This document shows, piece by piece, positions 1 to 6,071 of a stretch of 6,075 bases of DNA. The stretch is taken from positions 410-6,484 of the forward strand of contig DHMS01000013.1 of the NCBI GenBank assembly GCA_002405915.1. Reading direction: 5' to 3'. The DNA comes from Christensenella sp. UBA4636. GTDB lineage: Bacteria; Bacillota; Clostridia; Christensenellales; Borkfalkiaceae. Made by a program: the position numbers and the translations under genes. A model generated the notes under the pieces. It saw nothing but the letters and a program-made list of their open reading frames with translations. It was not told the DNA's origin and ran no database searches. Every line of letters starts with the position of its first letter. Within the stretch, counting starts at the first letter, position 1.

Positions 1-1737
1 GCGTTGAAAGCTCTTGCGGTAGACATTTTAAAGTACGGCAAAGCCGCTTCCTCTCTCCTAAAAGGCGAAGATAATATTCAACTTTCACTGTCCGCCGAAA
101 CTCTTGCGTTATCAAATGAATACAACTATGAAGATAAGGTTCCTACGTCGAAGAACGTAGAAAAAACTTCGGACAATAGCGTAATATGGGCGGCTGCGGG
201 CGTGAGTTTTTCATCTTGCGTTTCCGTATATTTCAAGGCGAAAGTGAAAACCGCCGATATCCACTCTCTTAAATTTTCTATCTGCTATGATAAAAACGGC
301 GAATTTGTAGAAAGCACAAGCTTTTCGGACACAAAAATTGATGACGAATATAGTATAGTAAAATTTTATTCAAACGGCATATCGCCTAAATTTTTTACAG
401 TTCCTTTGCATGCGCAGATAACTTTGAAAGACACTGGTGACAATTACGGCGGCTATTGCGAATACAGCGTAAGTTCGTGTGTAAACACAAACATAAAAGA
501 TAGCAAATACTCCGATTTCGTAAAAGCGGTATTCGCCTATGGTAAGTCCGCCGTTCTTTATGAAAATATCGATGATTTAACGTTTACTCCCACAGGCAGT
601 ATCGAAAACAATGATTACGCGTTAACAGCAACAAAAGACAACTATACTTACAATATCGCCTGCCCGAGCATTTATTCGGATAATTATACACTTGAAAGAT
701 TAGACAACGGCAAATGTAAATTTATTCTAAGTTCGGGTTATGTTTATGCCGGTTTCGGAGAAACTGAAAGCGGCGAGACCGATATTCCGACCTATATAAA
801 GATAGGCGACAAATTGTTTACAACCGATTTTACGAATTTACCCAAAAACATATCTGCAACCGAAGATAACGGGACATTAACAATAACTCTCAACAACTAC
901 AATTCCGCCGACTCGTTATTCGTTTGCGCGCCCAACGGGGTAGAGATAGTGTTGAAAGGAAACAACTATATATGTTATGAAACTTCGCAAAAGTCGCTCT
1001 ATAGTTCCGTTAACGTAACTTTTTTAGGTAGCGGCAATCTATCTTGCGGTATTGTTCAAACAGATAGTTTATCCATAAACGAAGCTTCCTTGCAAATATC
1101 CACCGGAGAAGCGATAGGTTCGGGATATGCGTTAAAAACAACTTTGACCTCTTACGGAAATATCGAGATAAAAACAAATCTTGATTACGGTTTTATAATG
1201 ACCGGCGATTCAAGAATTGAAAACGGCAAACTTACTATCTTCGGTGCGAATATAGGCATAAAAGGAAACGGGGCTTTGCAATTCTTCGGTAACGAATCAC
1301 AAATCGATATGCAGGCAACAAATGTAGGTATCGACATTACAGATAAATTAAATATAAGTGCCGGCGCAACGCTAACTATTTCCGCTCAATCAACAGGAAT
1401 AAAAGCAAAAACGTTTACAGCAAACGGAAATCTATCCATTACAGACACGACCAATTCCGCAATCATTTTAAGCACGATGACTGACAATATATCATTGAAG
1501 AACGGTACAATAACAATTGTCGGTAAGAATATGGATATCGCAGCAATTGATATGACATCTTTTTCGGAAACGTTAAGCATTACAAACAATATGTCAATAT
1601 CTATAACAGGTTATAAATACGGATTTTATACAAACAACAATGCTAAATATGCTTATGATACAATGTCGCCATGCATATTGAATGAAGAAAACATGACTGA
1701 TTTTCCTCATTTAGCATTTAAAGGCTTTTCAAACTAA
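1..1737 (+). CDS. Modular, probably secreted protein with beta-solenoid repeats; 5' end missing
   Basis: The reading frame is open from the first base, so this is the C-terminal 578 residues of a longer protein. A TTG at base 4 lies inside the frame and has no upstream sequence to support it as a start. Residues below are counted from that TTG. Residues 2-18 (ALAVDILKYGKAAS...) look like the tail of one module, and 170-187 (...VKAVFAYGKSAVLYE) repeat that tail, giving a module of about 165 residues. Such 'YGxAA' tails occur in large surface proteins of gut Clostridia (recollection). Residues 285-540 consist of short repeated strands of the LTI/GI type (GTLTITLNNYN, LSINEASLQIS, GKLTIFGANIGI, ATLTISAQSTGI, GTITIVGKN). 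This suggests a right-handed beta-helix like those annotated as 'carbohydrate-binding domain-containing'. The protein ends in ...AFKGFSN, with no LPxTG motif or C-terminal membrane segment, so any anchor must be elsewhere. Carbohydrate binding is inference. The gene is visibly richer in A and T than the genes to its right. Confidence 0.85.
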   Translation, partial: ALKALAVDILKYGKAASSLLKGEDNIQLSLSAETLALSNEYNYEDKVPTSKNVEKTSDNSVIWAAAGVSFSSCVSVYFKAKVKTADIHSLKFSICYDKNGEFVESTSFSDTKIDDEYSIVKFYSNGISPKFFTVPLHAQITLKDTGDNYGGYCEYSVSSCVNTNIKDSKYSDFVKAVFAYGKSAVLYENIDDLTFTPTGSIENNDYALTATKDNYTYNIACPSIYSDNYTLERLDNGKCKFILSSGYVYAGFGETESGETDIPTYIKIGDKLFTTDFTNLPKNISATEDNGTLTITLNNYNSADSLFVCAPNGVEIVLKGNNYICYETSQKSLYSSVNVTFLGSGNLSCGIVQTDSLSINEASLQISTGEAIGSGYALKTTLTSYGNIEIKTNLDYGFIMTGDSRIENGKLTIFGANIGIKGNGALQFFGNESQIDMQATNVGIDITDKLNISAGATLTISAQSTGIKAKTFTANGNLSITDTTNSAIILSTMTDNISLKNGTITIVGKNMDIAAIDMTSFSETLSITNNMSISITGYKYGFYTNNNAKYAYDTMSPCILNEENMTDFPHLAFKGFSN

Positions 1738-1743
1738 CTGTAT

Positions 1744-1749
1744 AGAGGT
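1744..1749 (+). promoter_or_regulatory. Ribosome binding site of the 37-codon gene
   Basis: AGAGGT lies 7 bases before the ATG at 1757, which is good Shine-Dalgarno placement. It is the main evidence that this short frame is translated. It sits in the 19-base gap after the preceding stop codon, so translation could follow on one shared transcript. Confidence 0.6.
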
Positions 1750-1756
1750 CTAACAT

Positions 1757-1870
1757 ATGAAAACATTTATACCGACAGAAGTAGAAATAATATTTATAAC
1801 AACCCAAGTTTTGACGGATTCAGATAATAATATTATTGAAATAGAAGACGAGTACGTGCCTAACAATTAG
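1757..1870 (+). CDS. Small 37-residue peptide of unknown function
   Basis: ATG at 1757 to TAG at 1870 encodes MKTFIPTEVEIIFITT, then QVLTDSDNNIIEIEDEYVPNN. It lies 19 bases after the large surface-type protein on the same strand and has AGAGGT 7 bases before its start. The pattern (aromatic)-x-P-x-x-E-hydrophobic..., then V-L-T-x-S and an acidic tail, resembles short peptides I recall as frequent in Clostridia ('K-x-Y-x-x-P-x-x-E-...-D-V-I-T-x-S'). These are usually left as hypothetical. There is no signal peptide, cysteine or double-glycine leader, so a classic bacteriocin or lanthipeptide precursor is not supported. The function is unknown. A role connected with its large neighbour is only a guess from position. 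Confidence 0.6.
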   Translation: MKTFIPTEVEIIFITTQVLTDSDNNIIEIEDEYVPNN

Positions 1871-1911
1871 CTAATCTAAAAACAAGCAATAAACATTTAC
1901 GCAAAATATCC

Positions 1912-1934
1912 GCGGCGGGGATTTTTCCCGCCGC
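1912..1934. terminator. GC-rich hairpin between convergent genes, possible shared terminator
   Basis: GCGGCGGG (1912-1919) and CCCGCCGC (1927-1934) form a perfect 8-bp stem around a 7-base loop (GATTTTT). It sits 41 bases after the + strand small gene and 43 bases after the stop codon of the - strand operon, the right place to end both transcripts. The U-rich tail is poor: the - strand reads GGATATTTTGCG after the stem, and the + strand has no clear T run. Intrinsic termination is therefore more plausible for the - strand operon than for the + strand pair. Confidence 0.55.
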
Positions 1935-1977
1935 AGATACGCATTTCGTTATAAAAATATTACTTATGGCGCGACTT

Positions 1978-2730
1978 TTATGAAAAATCGACGGGCTTAA
2001 TAAGGGATAAAAACTTTTTGTCGGTTTGTATTGCGTGCGTTATAAACTTGCCGTTATAAAACAATGCGTAGGTTGTGACGGGGGTAGGGGCGGATTGCGC
2101 GGCGGATTTGCTTTCTATGTGAATGGTTTTTAGCGGAATCGAGTGTTCCTTGGCGGCTTCTTCAACTCTCGGCACCCAGTAATAGGTAAACGGGCACTGG
2201 TCGGTATAATAAAGAACAAAGCCGCTTTCTTCTACTTTCGGGTGCTTTGCACATTCCTTGAATTTCGGCGAGGCGGCGTTCGGAATAAGCGGCAGATACA
2301 TAAGGTTAATTCCGCAATCGGATACGTCCGCGACGGAGAAGCCCTTGTGAGCCATATATTTAGGGTCGGATAAAAATTCTCTCTTTCGCCCCTCGGCGGA
2401 TAAGATACAAACGCCTTTTTTGTCTTGCGACTCAGCGTCTTTTATGCACTCGTTCAAAAGGTCGTTCGAATAGCCGTGTCCTTTCAGCGAACCCGCAACC
2501 CACAGACAATTGATATAAATATAACCGTCCGCTTCGATAGGCACCCACGCGTTTTCAGCGGGGATATATTCGATGAAGCACTTGCCGCGCTCCTCGCTGC
2601 GGTAAAAAACAAGCCCTTCGTCAAAGCGGCGTTTGAGCCATTCCTTTTTGGCAAGGCTTTGCTTATTAGACATGGCGCAGCAGATATGCTCGTTATCGAT
2701 ATTTTCTTTAGTGATACGAATGTATTTCAT
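1978..2730 (-). CDS. GNAT family N-acetyltransferase with YoaP-like C-terminal domain
   Basis: This is a 250-residue protein matching the two-part layout and length of Bacillus subtilis YoaP (about 251 residues). The N-terminal part (about 1-148) is a GNAT fold. The acetyl-CoA binding loop is at 79-87 (AGSLKGHGY, the R/Q-x-x-G-x-G/A type motif), followed by the helix SNDLLNECI. The C-terminal part (about 170-245) looks thioredoxin-like: strand FVLYYTDQ, then CPFTYYWVP with a single cysteine (Cys179) where a CxxC would be, and a later APTPVTTYALFYNGKF stretch resembling the cis-proline region and the following strands. The substrate is unknown. The start is well placed: ATG follows TGGAAGAAAAAT, and the gene begins 12 bases after the ispE stop codon, so it is very likely the last gene of that operon. 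The link to isoprenoid synthesis or sporulation is positional only. Confidence 0.85.
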   Translation of the reverse strand: MKYIRITKENIDNEHICCAMSNKQSLAKKEWLKRRFDEGLVFYRSEERGKCFIEYIPAENAWVPIEADGYIYINCLWVAGSLKGHGYSNDLLNECIKDAESQDKKGVCILSAEGRKREFLSDPKYMAHKGFSVADVSDCGINLMYLPLIPNAASPKFKECAKHPKVEESGFVLYYTDQCPFTYYWVPRVEEAAKEHSIPLKTIHIESKSAAQSAPTPVTTYALFYNGKFITHAIQTDKKFLSLIKPVDFS

Positions 2731-2742
2731 ATTTTTCTTCCA

Positions 2743-3657
2743 TCAATCGTCGTCCGCGTCCGTCAACGAATAGAGGGACCGACGGAAAAAGGGAAGAGGC
2801 TTTAATTCGCTTGAAGAAAGAGTTTCCGTGACAAACGCGCCGCGGCTTAACTTGCGGACTTTTTCTAAAGCCCAATAGCAAAGCTCCGGCGTTTCGAAGA
2901 TTGCGCAGACCGAACTTCCGCTGCCGCTCATGAACGCCGCCGACGGCGAAAGTGCGGCTATAAGTTCGTAAACGCTTAAAATTCTATCGTTCACGCGGCA
3001 CGCGGCAGGGTAAAGCGCGTTATAAAAATCGGAACCGACCACCTTGTTGTTCTTCAAGTTTTCGATAAGCCTGTCCGCCCCGCCTTCGACGGGAGATAAG
3101 GGAGAGGAGTCGTATTCCTTAAAACATTCTCTCGTGTTGCACCCGCCTTTGGACGGAGCGACGAGAATATACAATTTTTTGTCTATATCGAGCGGCTCGA
3201 CCTTGTCGCCGCGACCTAAGAGCCGCGCGTAACCGCCCGTGAGAAGATACCCGGAATCGCTGCCGAGAGAGTCGGCAAGCGGCTTGACGTCCTCCTCTAT
3301 TCCGTAAAGCTTTTTCATTGCTTTTAAAACGCCCGCGATATCGGCGGAAGAGCCGCCCAAGCCGCTACCTACGGGAATATTCTTGTTTATAGAAATATCC
3401 ACGCCGTTCACATTAAACGCGTCGCAAAACGCCTTTGCGGCTTTATACGCGTTGTTATCCTCATTGTCGCGGACATAGTAAAGCCCGCCGCCCGTTTTGA
3501 GAACGATTTTATCGTCCTTTCGACGGGTGACGGACACGTTATCGAACACGTTCACGGTGACGACGACGGTATCGAGGTCGTGATAACCGTTGCTCGTCCC
3601 CACGATATCCAGAAAAAGATTGACTTTTGCATAAGCCTTTACGCGGCAAGTTCTCAT
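2743..3657 (-). CDS. ispE: 4-diphosphocytidyl-2-C-methyl-D-erythritol kinase
   Basis: This GHMP kinase of the MEP (non-mevalonate) isoprenoid pathway phosphorylates the 2-hydroxyl of CDP-methylerythritol with ATP in the cytoplasm. Numbering is from the ATG at 3657 (304 residues). The N-terminal KAYAKVNLFLDI contains the conserved Lys11, and SNGYHDLDT (22-30) matches the family's 'R-x-D-G-Y-H' substrate region. IPVGSGLGGSSAD (94-106) is the ATP-binding glycine loop, Asp134 in GSDSGYLL aligns with the catalytic Asp, and MSGSGSSVCAIF (243-254) is the third GHMP motif. An in-frame ATG at 3678 would add seven residues. I prefer 3657 because family members normally start just before the K-x-N-L-x-L motif, and because GGGG lies 8 bases upstream while the 3678 start has no Shine-Dalgarno. 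Unusual: the usual 'GADVPF' around the catalytic Asp reads GSDSGY. The gene begins 32 bases after the SipL-like gene (11 with the longer start). Confidence 0.88.
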   Translation of the reverse strand: MRTCRVKAYAKVNLFLDIVGTSNGYHDLDTVVVTVNVFDNVSVTRRKDDKIVLKTGGGLYYVRDNEDNNAYKAAKAFCDAFNVNGVDISINKNIPVGSGLGGSSADIAGVLKAMKKLYGIEEDVKPLADSLGSDSGYLLTGGYARLLGRGDKVEPLDIDKKLYILVAPSKGGCNTRECFKEYDSSPLSPVEGGADRLIENLKNNKVVGSDFYNALYPAACRVNDRILSVYELIAALSPSAAFMSGSGSSVCAIFETPELCYWALEKVRKLSRGAFVTETLSSSELKPLPFFRRSLYSLTDADDD

Positions 3658-3689
3658 ACTAAAAACCCCGCGCCGCATTTAAACGGCGT

Positions 3690-5150
3690 TTATTTTTTGT
3701 ACGAAATGATTTTCTCGCCGCCGACAAGCGGAAAAGTAAGCGAAGGATTGAGTTCTTTGAGCTTTTCTATATCCTCGCCGAGAGCTTTAACGACATCCCA
3801 TTCGGTGTCGCCGTCCGCGCCGATATAAACGCATATAACGCCGCTTTTCTCTTCCTTTTCCTCGCCCGCTTCCACGGAAATTATTATCGGGAAAATTATC
3901 TCGTCGGTAGTATAATAGCATGTTTTCAGCGTTCCGTCAACTTCAAGCCTGCCGTTTCTCAATCTGCACGAAATATCTTCGATTTCGACCGTGAAACCAT
4001 GAGCCGCTCCGTCATAAGGAATATCGAAAGCGAACGGCAAGGCAAACGGCGCGGCTTTAAGCTCGTTTTCGCCGTCCCAAAACAGCGCGTCGCCGCGGAG
4101 TATCCCCTCGACCTTTATTTCCGTTCCGTAAGAAACGTCCGTAAGTTCAACCCTTTCGCCGCTTACGGCAAGGAAACGCGAATACTCGGGAACGGCGCAT
4201 TCGGCTTTTCCGCCCACTCTCTCGCTGCCCGTATAAAAGCCCGTAAAGAATTGTTTTGCAACTTCTTTCCGTTCAATCGCTATATCCGAAGTCGGCGAAT
4301 AAGCGTCGGCAACGTACTCTAAGTTTTCAGTTTTATACGCGCCGCCCGTTACGCTTACTTCGGCAACGAGAGAAACGGAAGATTTATCCCTTTCCTCGTC
4401 TACTTCTACTCTCACGTTAATTTTGTTCGCGACGGCGTGAGCGTAGCACGAAAAACTTACGTCCGCGCCGTCGCAATCAAGCTCGTAACGGAAAGGTATT
4501 ATGCGCGAAATCCTTTCAATCTCGCCGTAATCGCCGCCGAAAAGCGCGACGAGCGAAACCGCAACGGAGCCGTCGACGATGATAACGCCTTGCCCGCACT
4601 GCGCGCCCGTAACGTAAGCCCGCACGGACGAAGAAAGTATCTTTTTGATTTTTTTAGTTTCGAATTCGTCCTCAACTTCGGTTTTGCCCGAAGCAAAGAT
4701 TACTTCGTCGAAAGTCGCCGTTTCCTTTTTTGTGAGCGCGTCGATTTTGACGAGCGCATTTTCCTCTTCCGCGACAAAATACGTTATGACGGCGACGAAA
4801 GTTACGCGAAGAGAAAGCATTCCGCCCTCTTCCTTTACTTCCGCGCCGTTTATGCGGTAAGTAACCGCCGCTCTTTCAATGGTTTCGTCCACCGGCAGAC
4901 GGAACGAGAATTTAGTCGCGGCTTCGCGGCGTTCGGGACCGTCGCCCGAAAACACGCAGTTAGCCGTCACTACGCCGCCGTAAACTATGCCGCCTTGCTC
5001 GATTTCGGTAAAATTATCGCCGATTCGCGCGTCCGCGGACAAAACGGTAACGCTTCCGTCCGCTGTGAGATTAAGCCCGCAAATTACCTCGCAGTTCTTT
5101 TCGATTTCCGTCTTTTTTTGAATTTTAAGGTTTTCGTATTCGCCTTGCAT
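3690..5150 (-). CDS. sipL: SipL-like spore morphogenesis protein (DUF3794 repeats plus C-terminal LysM)
   Basis: This 486-residue protein has no signal peptide. About residues 20-425 are beta-rich and fit the DUF3794 family: VYGGVVTANCVF (57-67), the mid-protein segment around 170-290, and ADAYSPTSDI (281-290), which matches the typical 'DAYS' signature. A C-terminal LysM spans about 437-485, with GDTEWDVVKALGED, the KELNPSL turn and the GGEKIISYK end. This architecture and length match Clostridioides difficile SipL (family knowledge). SipL binds the coat ATPase SpoIVA through its LysM and is needed to place the coat around the forespore in the mother cell. Trp451 falls in the conserved LysM tryptophan position. 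The start at 5150 is the only reasonable Met before residue 111. AGGAA lies 10 bases upstream (5161-5165), which is modest. A sigma-E-like promoter precedes it (separate entry). It leads the SipL-IspE-YoaP operon. The assignment is by architecture; other DUF3794+LysM proteins exist. Confidence 0.82.
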   Translation of the reverse strand: MQGEYENLKIQKKTEIEKNCEVICGLNLTADGSVTVLSADARIGDNFTEIEQGGIVYGGVVTANCVFSGDGPERREAATKFSFRLPVDETIERAAVTYRINGAEVKEEGGMLSLRVTFVAVITYFVAEEENALVKIDALTKKETATFDEVIFASGKTEVEDEFETKKIKKILSSSVRAYVTGAQCGQGVIIVDGSVAVSLVALFGGDYGEIERISRIIPFRYELDCDGADVSFSCYAHAVANKINVRVEVDEERDKSSVSLVAEVSVTGGAYKTENLEYVADAYSPTSDIAIERKEVAKQFFTGFYTGSERVGGKAECAVPEYSRFLAVSGERVELTDVSYGTEIKVEGILRGDALFWDGENELKAAPFALPFAFDIPYDGAAHGFTVEIEDISCRLRNGRLEVDGTLKTCYYTTDEIIFPIIISVEAGEEKEEKSGVICVYIGADGDTEWDVVKALGEDIEKLKELNPSLTFPLVGGEKIISYKK

Positions 5151-5175
5151 TACTTTTCGTTTCCTATCTATCCGT

Positions 5176-5204
5176 AATGTATGCGAAACTCATTAAGAAT
5201 AGAA
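5176..5204 (-). promoter_or_regulatory. Candidate sigma-E promoter for the SipL-like gene
   Basis: On the - strand, CATACATT (5176-5183) matches the sigma-E -10 consensus CATACAHT at all eight positions. TTCTATT (5198-5204) lies exactly 14 bases upstream and matches the -35 consensus KMATATT at five of seven positions, including the terminal TATT. The -10 ends 25 bases before the ATG, so the leader would be about 20 bases and would hold the AGGAA ribosome binding site. Sigma-E is the early mother-cell sigma factor, and C. difficile sipL is a known member of its regulon. Site, spacing and gene function therefore agree. No transcription start was measured. Confidence 0.55.
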
Positions 5205-5224
5205 CGGCGAAAAAGTTTTTCCGT
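5204..5224 (-). terminator. Weak hairpin after the Spo0A-like gene
   Basis: ACGG...AAAAA (5204-5214) can pair with TTTTT-CCGT (5216-5224) if two bases (5208-5209) bulge out. The helix has mostly A-T pairs and no clean U tract after it on the - strand, so termination would be inefficient. It overlaps the -35 element proposed for the SipL-like gene by one base. It may be only a weak stop between the regulator and the operon. Confidence 0.25.
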
Positions 5225-5230
5225 CAGCAA

Positions 5231-5272
5231 CTTTTCATTTTCAATTTTCAACTTTCAACTTTAAATTTTCAA
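5231..5272. repeat. AT-rich seven-base tandem repeat
   Basis: Consecutive heptads on the + strand: TTTTCAA (5238-5244), TTTTCAA (5245-5251), CTTTCAA (5252-5258), CTTTAAA (5259-5265) and TTTTCAA (5266-5272). They are preceded by a degenerate unit, CTTTTCA (5231-5237). On the - strand the unit reads TTGAAAA or TTGAAAG, and the array begins only four bases after the stop codon of the Spo0A-like gene. The function is unknown. It could be a slippage-prone spacer or a copy of a dispersed intergenic repeat. Confidence 0.75.
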
Positions 5273-5276
5273 CGAG

Positions 5277-6029
5277 CTAAATAGCGCCCTCTAAAATCAT
5301 CTTGTCGGCGACGAGAGCGATGAATTCGCCGTTGGTCGGCTTTTCGCTGCTGACGTACGAACGCACGCCGAACACGGAATTGATACATTCCGTTCTTCCC
5401 CTATTCCACGCAACTTCGATGGCGTGCCGAATTGCGCGTTCGACTTTGGAAGCCGTGGTTTGATAAATTTTGCCTATTCCCGGGTAAAGCTCCTTCGTTA
5501 TGTTGTTGATAATAGACGGGCGTTTTACCGCCATCTTTACCCCCTCTCTAAGATACGAATAACCGCGAATATGCGGCGGAATACCGACCGAGATAAATAT
5601 CTTACTGATTTTTTCGTCAAGGCTTCTTCCGTCGATAGCGTTTTGTTTACATGCGCTAAAATTTTTCCTTTCGCCGCTCAAATCGTTTATGCGTTCCACG
5701 ATTACTTCGCTTTCGACGGGCTTTATCATATAATAATATGCGCCCGTTTCCATAGCTTCTCTGACGATTTCTTCCCTGTTAATCGCCGACACCACAAGCA
5801 CTTTCGTAAAACCGCCTCTAAGCCTTTTTACGACTTCAAGCCCGTCAAGCGAATAGCACATCAAACCCGTAACCAAGAATTCCGGCGCAAGCCGTTCGAC
5901 GTCTTTTAAAGTTTCCGCGCCGTCTTGCGACGCTCCCACGACTTTTAACCCGCCTTTTTCAAGGTCGTTTGCAAGGCTGTGCGCAGCTTCTAAAGTTTCC
6001 TGTAACACGTAAACCGTATGTTTTTCCAT
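5277..6029 (-). CDS. spo0A: Spo0A-family sporulation regulator with degenerate receiver domain
   Basis: This 250-residue protein is close in length and layout to Spo0A (about 267 in B. subtilis). The C-terminal DNA-binding domain (about 137-250) is very well conserved: IPPHIRGYSYLREG (150-163), then TTASKVERAIRHAIEVAW (191-208), nearly identical to the Spo0A recognition region, and EKPTNGEFIALVADK (229-243). The N-terminal receiver (about 4-117) keeps the fold, Ser81 at the Thr/Ser switch position and Lys103 (MIKP). However, the phosphorylated Asp is Gly55 (FLVTGLMCYSLDGL), and the two acidic metal-binding residues (D10, D11 in B. subtilis) are Gln10 and Glu11. Normal phosphorylation by a phosphorelay or orphan kinase is therefore unlikely. 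It may be a constitutive form, one controlled by amount or ligand, or a paralog of another intact Spo0A. The start is clear: AGGAG (6038-6042) lies 8 bases before the ATG. Its neighbour is a SipL-like gene, fitting a sporulation role. Confidence 0.85.
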   Translation of the reverse strand: MEKHTVYVLQETLEAAHSLANDLEKGGLKVVGASQDGAETLKDVERLAPEFLVTGLMCYSLDGLEVVKRLRGGFTKVLVVSAINREEIVREAMETGAYYYMIKPVESEVIVERINDLSGERKNFSACKQNAIDGRSLDEKISKIFISVGIPPHIRGYSYLREGVKMAVKRPSIINNITKELYPGIGKIYQTTASKVERAIRHAIEVAWNRGRTECINSVFGVRSYVSSEKPTNGEFIALVADKMILEGAI

Positions 6030-6037
6030 TTCTCTTA

Positions 6038-6071
6038 CTCCTACTATATAAATTTTGACTATAGTATATCA
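6038..6071 (-). promoter_or_regulatory. Candidate promoter and ribosome binding site of the Spo0A-like gene
   Basis: On the - strand, TG-A-TATACT (6071-6063) is an extended -10 with one mismatch to TATAAT. It would give a leader of roughly 25 bases containing AGGAG (6038-6042). Any -35 element would fall beyond the window. An 8-base palindrome ACTATAGT (6058-6065) overlaps the -10 and might be incidental in such AT-rich DNA. No Spo0A box (TGTCGAA) is visible in the short stretch available. Confidence 0.4.

Noticed and set aside
1757..1870. Small gene as a bacteriocin or RiPP precursor
   Set aside because: There is no Gly-Gly leader, no Cys or Ser/Thr-Cys core pattern, and no modification or export gene in the window.
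3671..3688. Hairpin CGCCG...CGGCG at the SipL-IspE junction
   Set aside because: The stem is only five base pairs around an 8-base loop with no U tract. It spans the closely packed junction, so it is unlikely to terminate transcription.
4437..5177. 246-codon open frame on the + strand opposite the SipL-like gene
   Set aside because: The predicted protein is rich in Arg, Phe and Tyr, with no recognisable domain, and lies wholly antisense to a gene with clear DUF3794 and LysM features. It is a by-product of codon bias.
5424..5909. 161-codon open frame on the + strand opposite the Spo0A-like gene
   Set aside because: It is fully antisense to a strongly conserved regulator, has low-complexity Phe/Arg/His-rich composition, and no motif was recognised.
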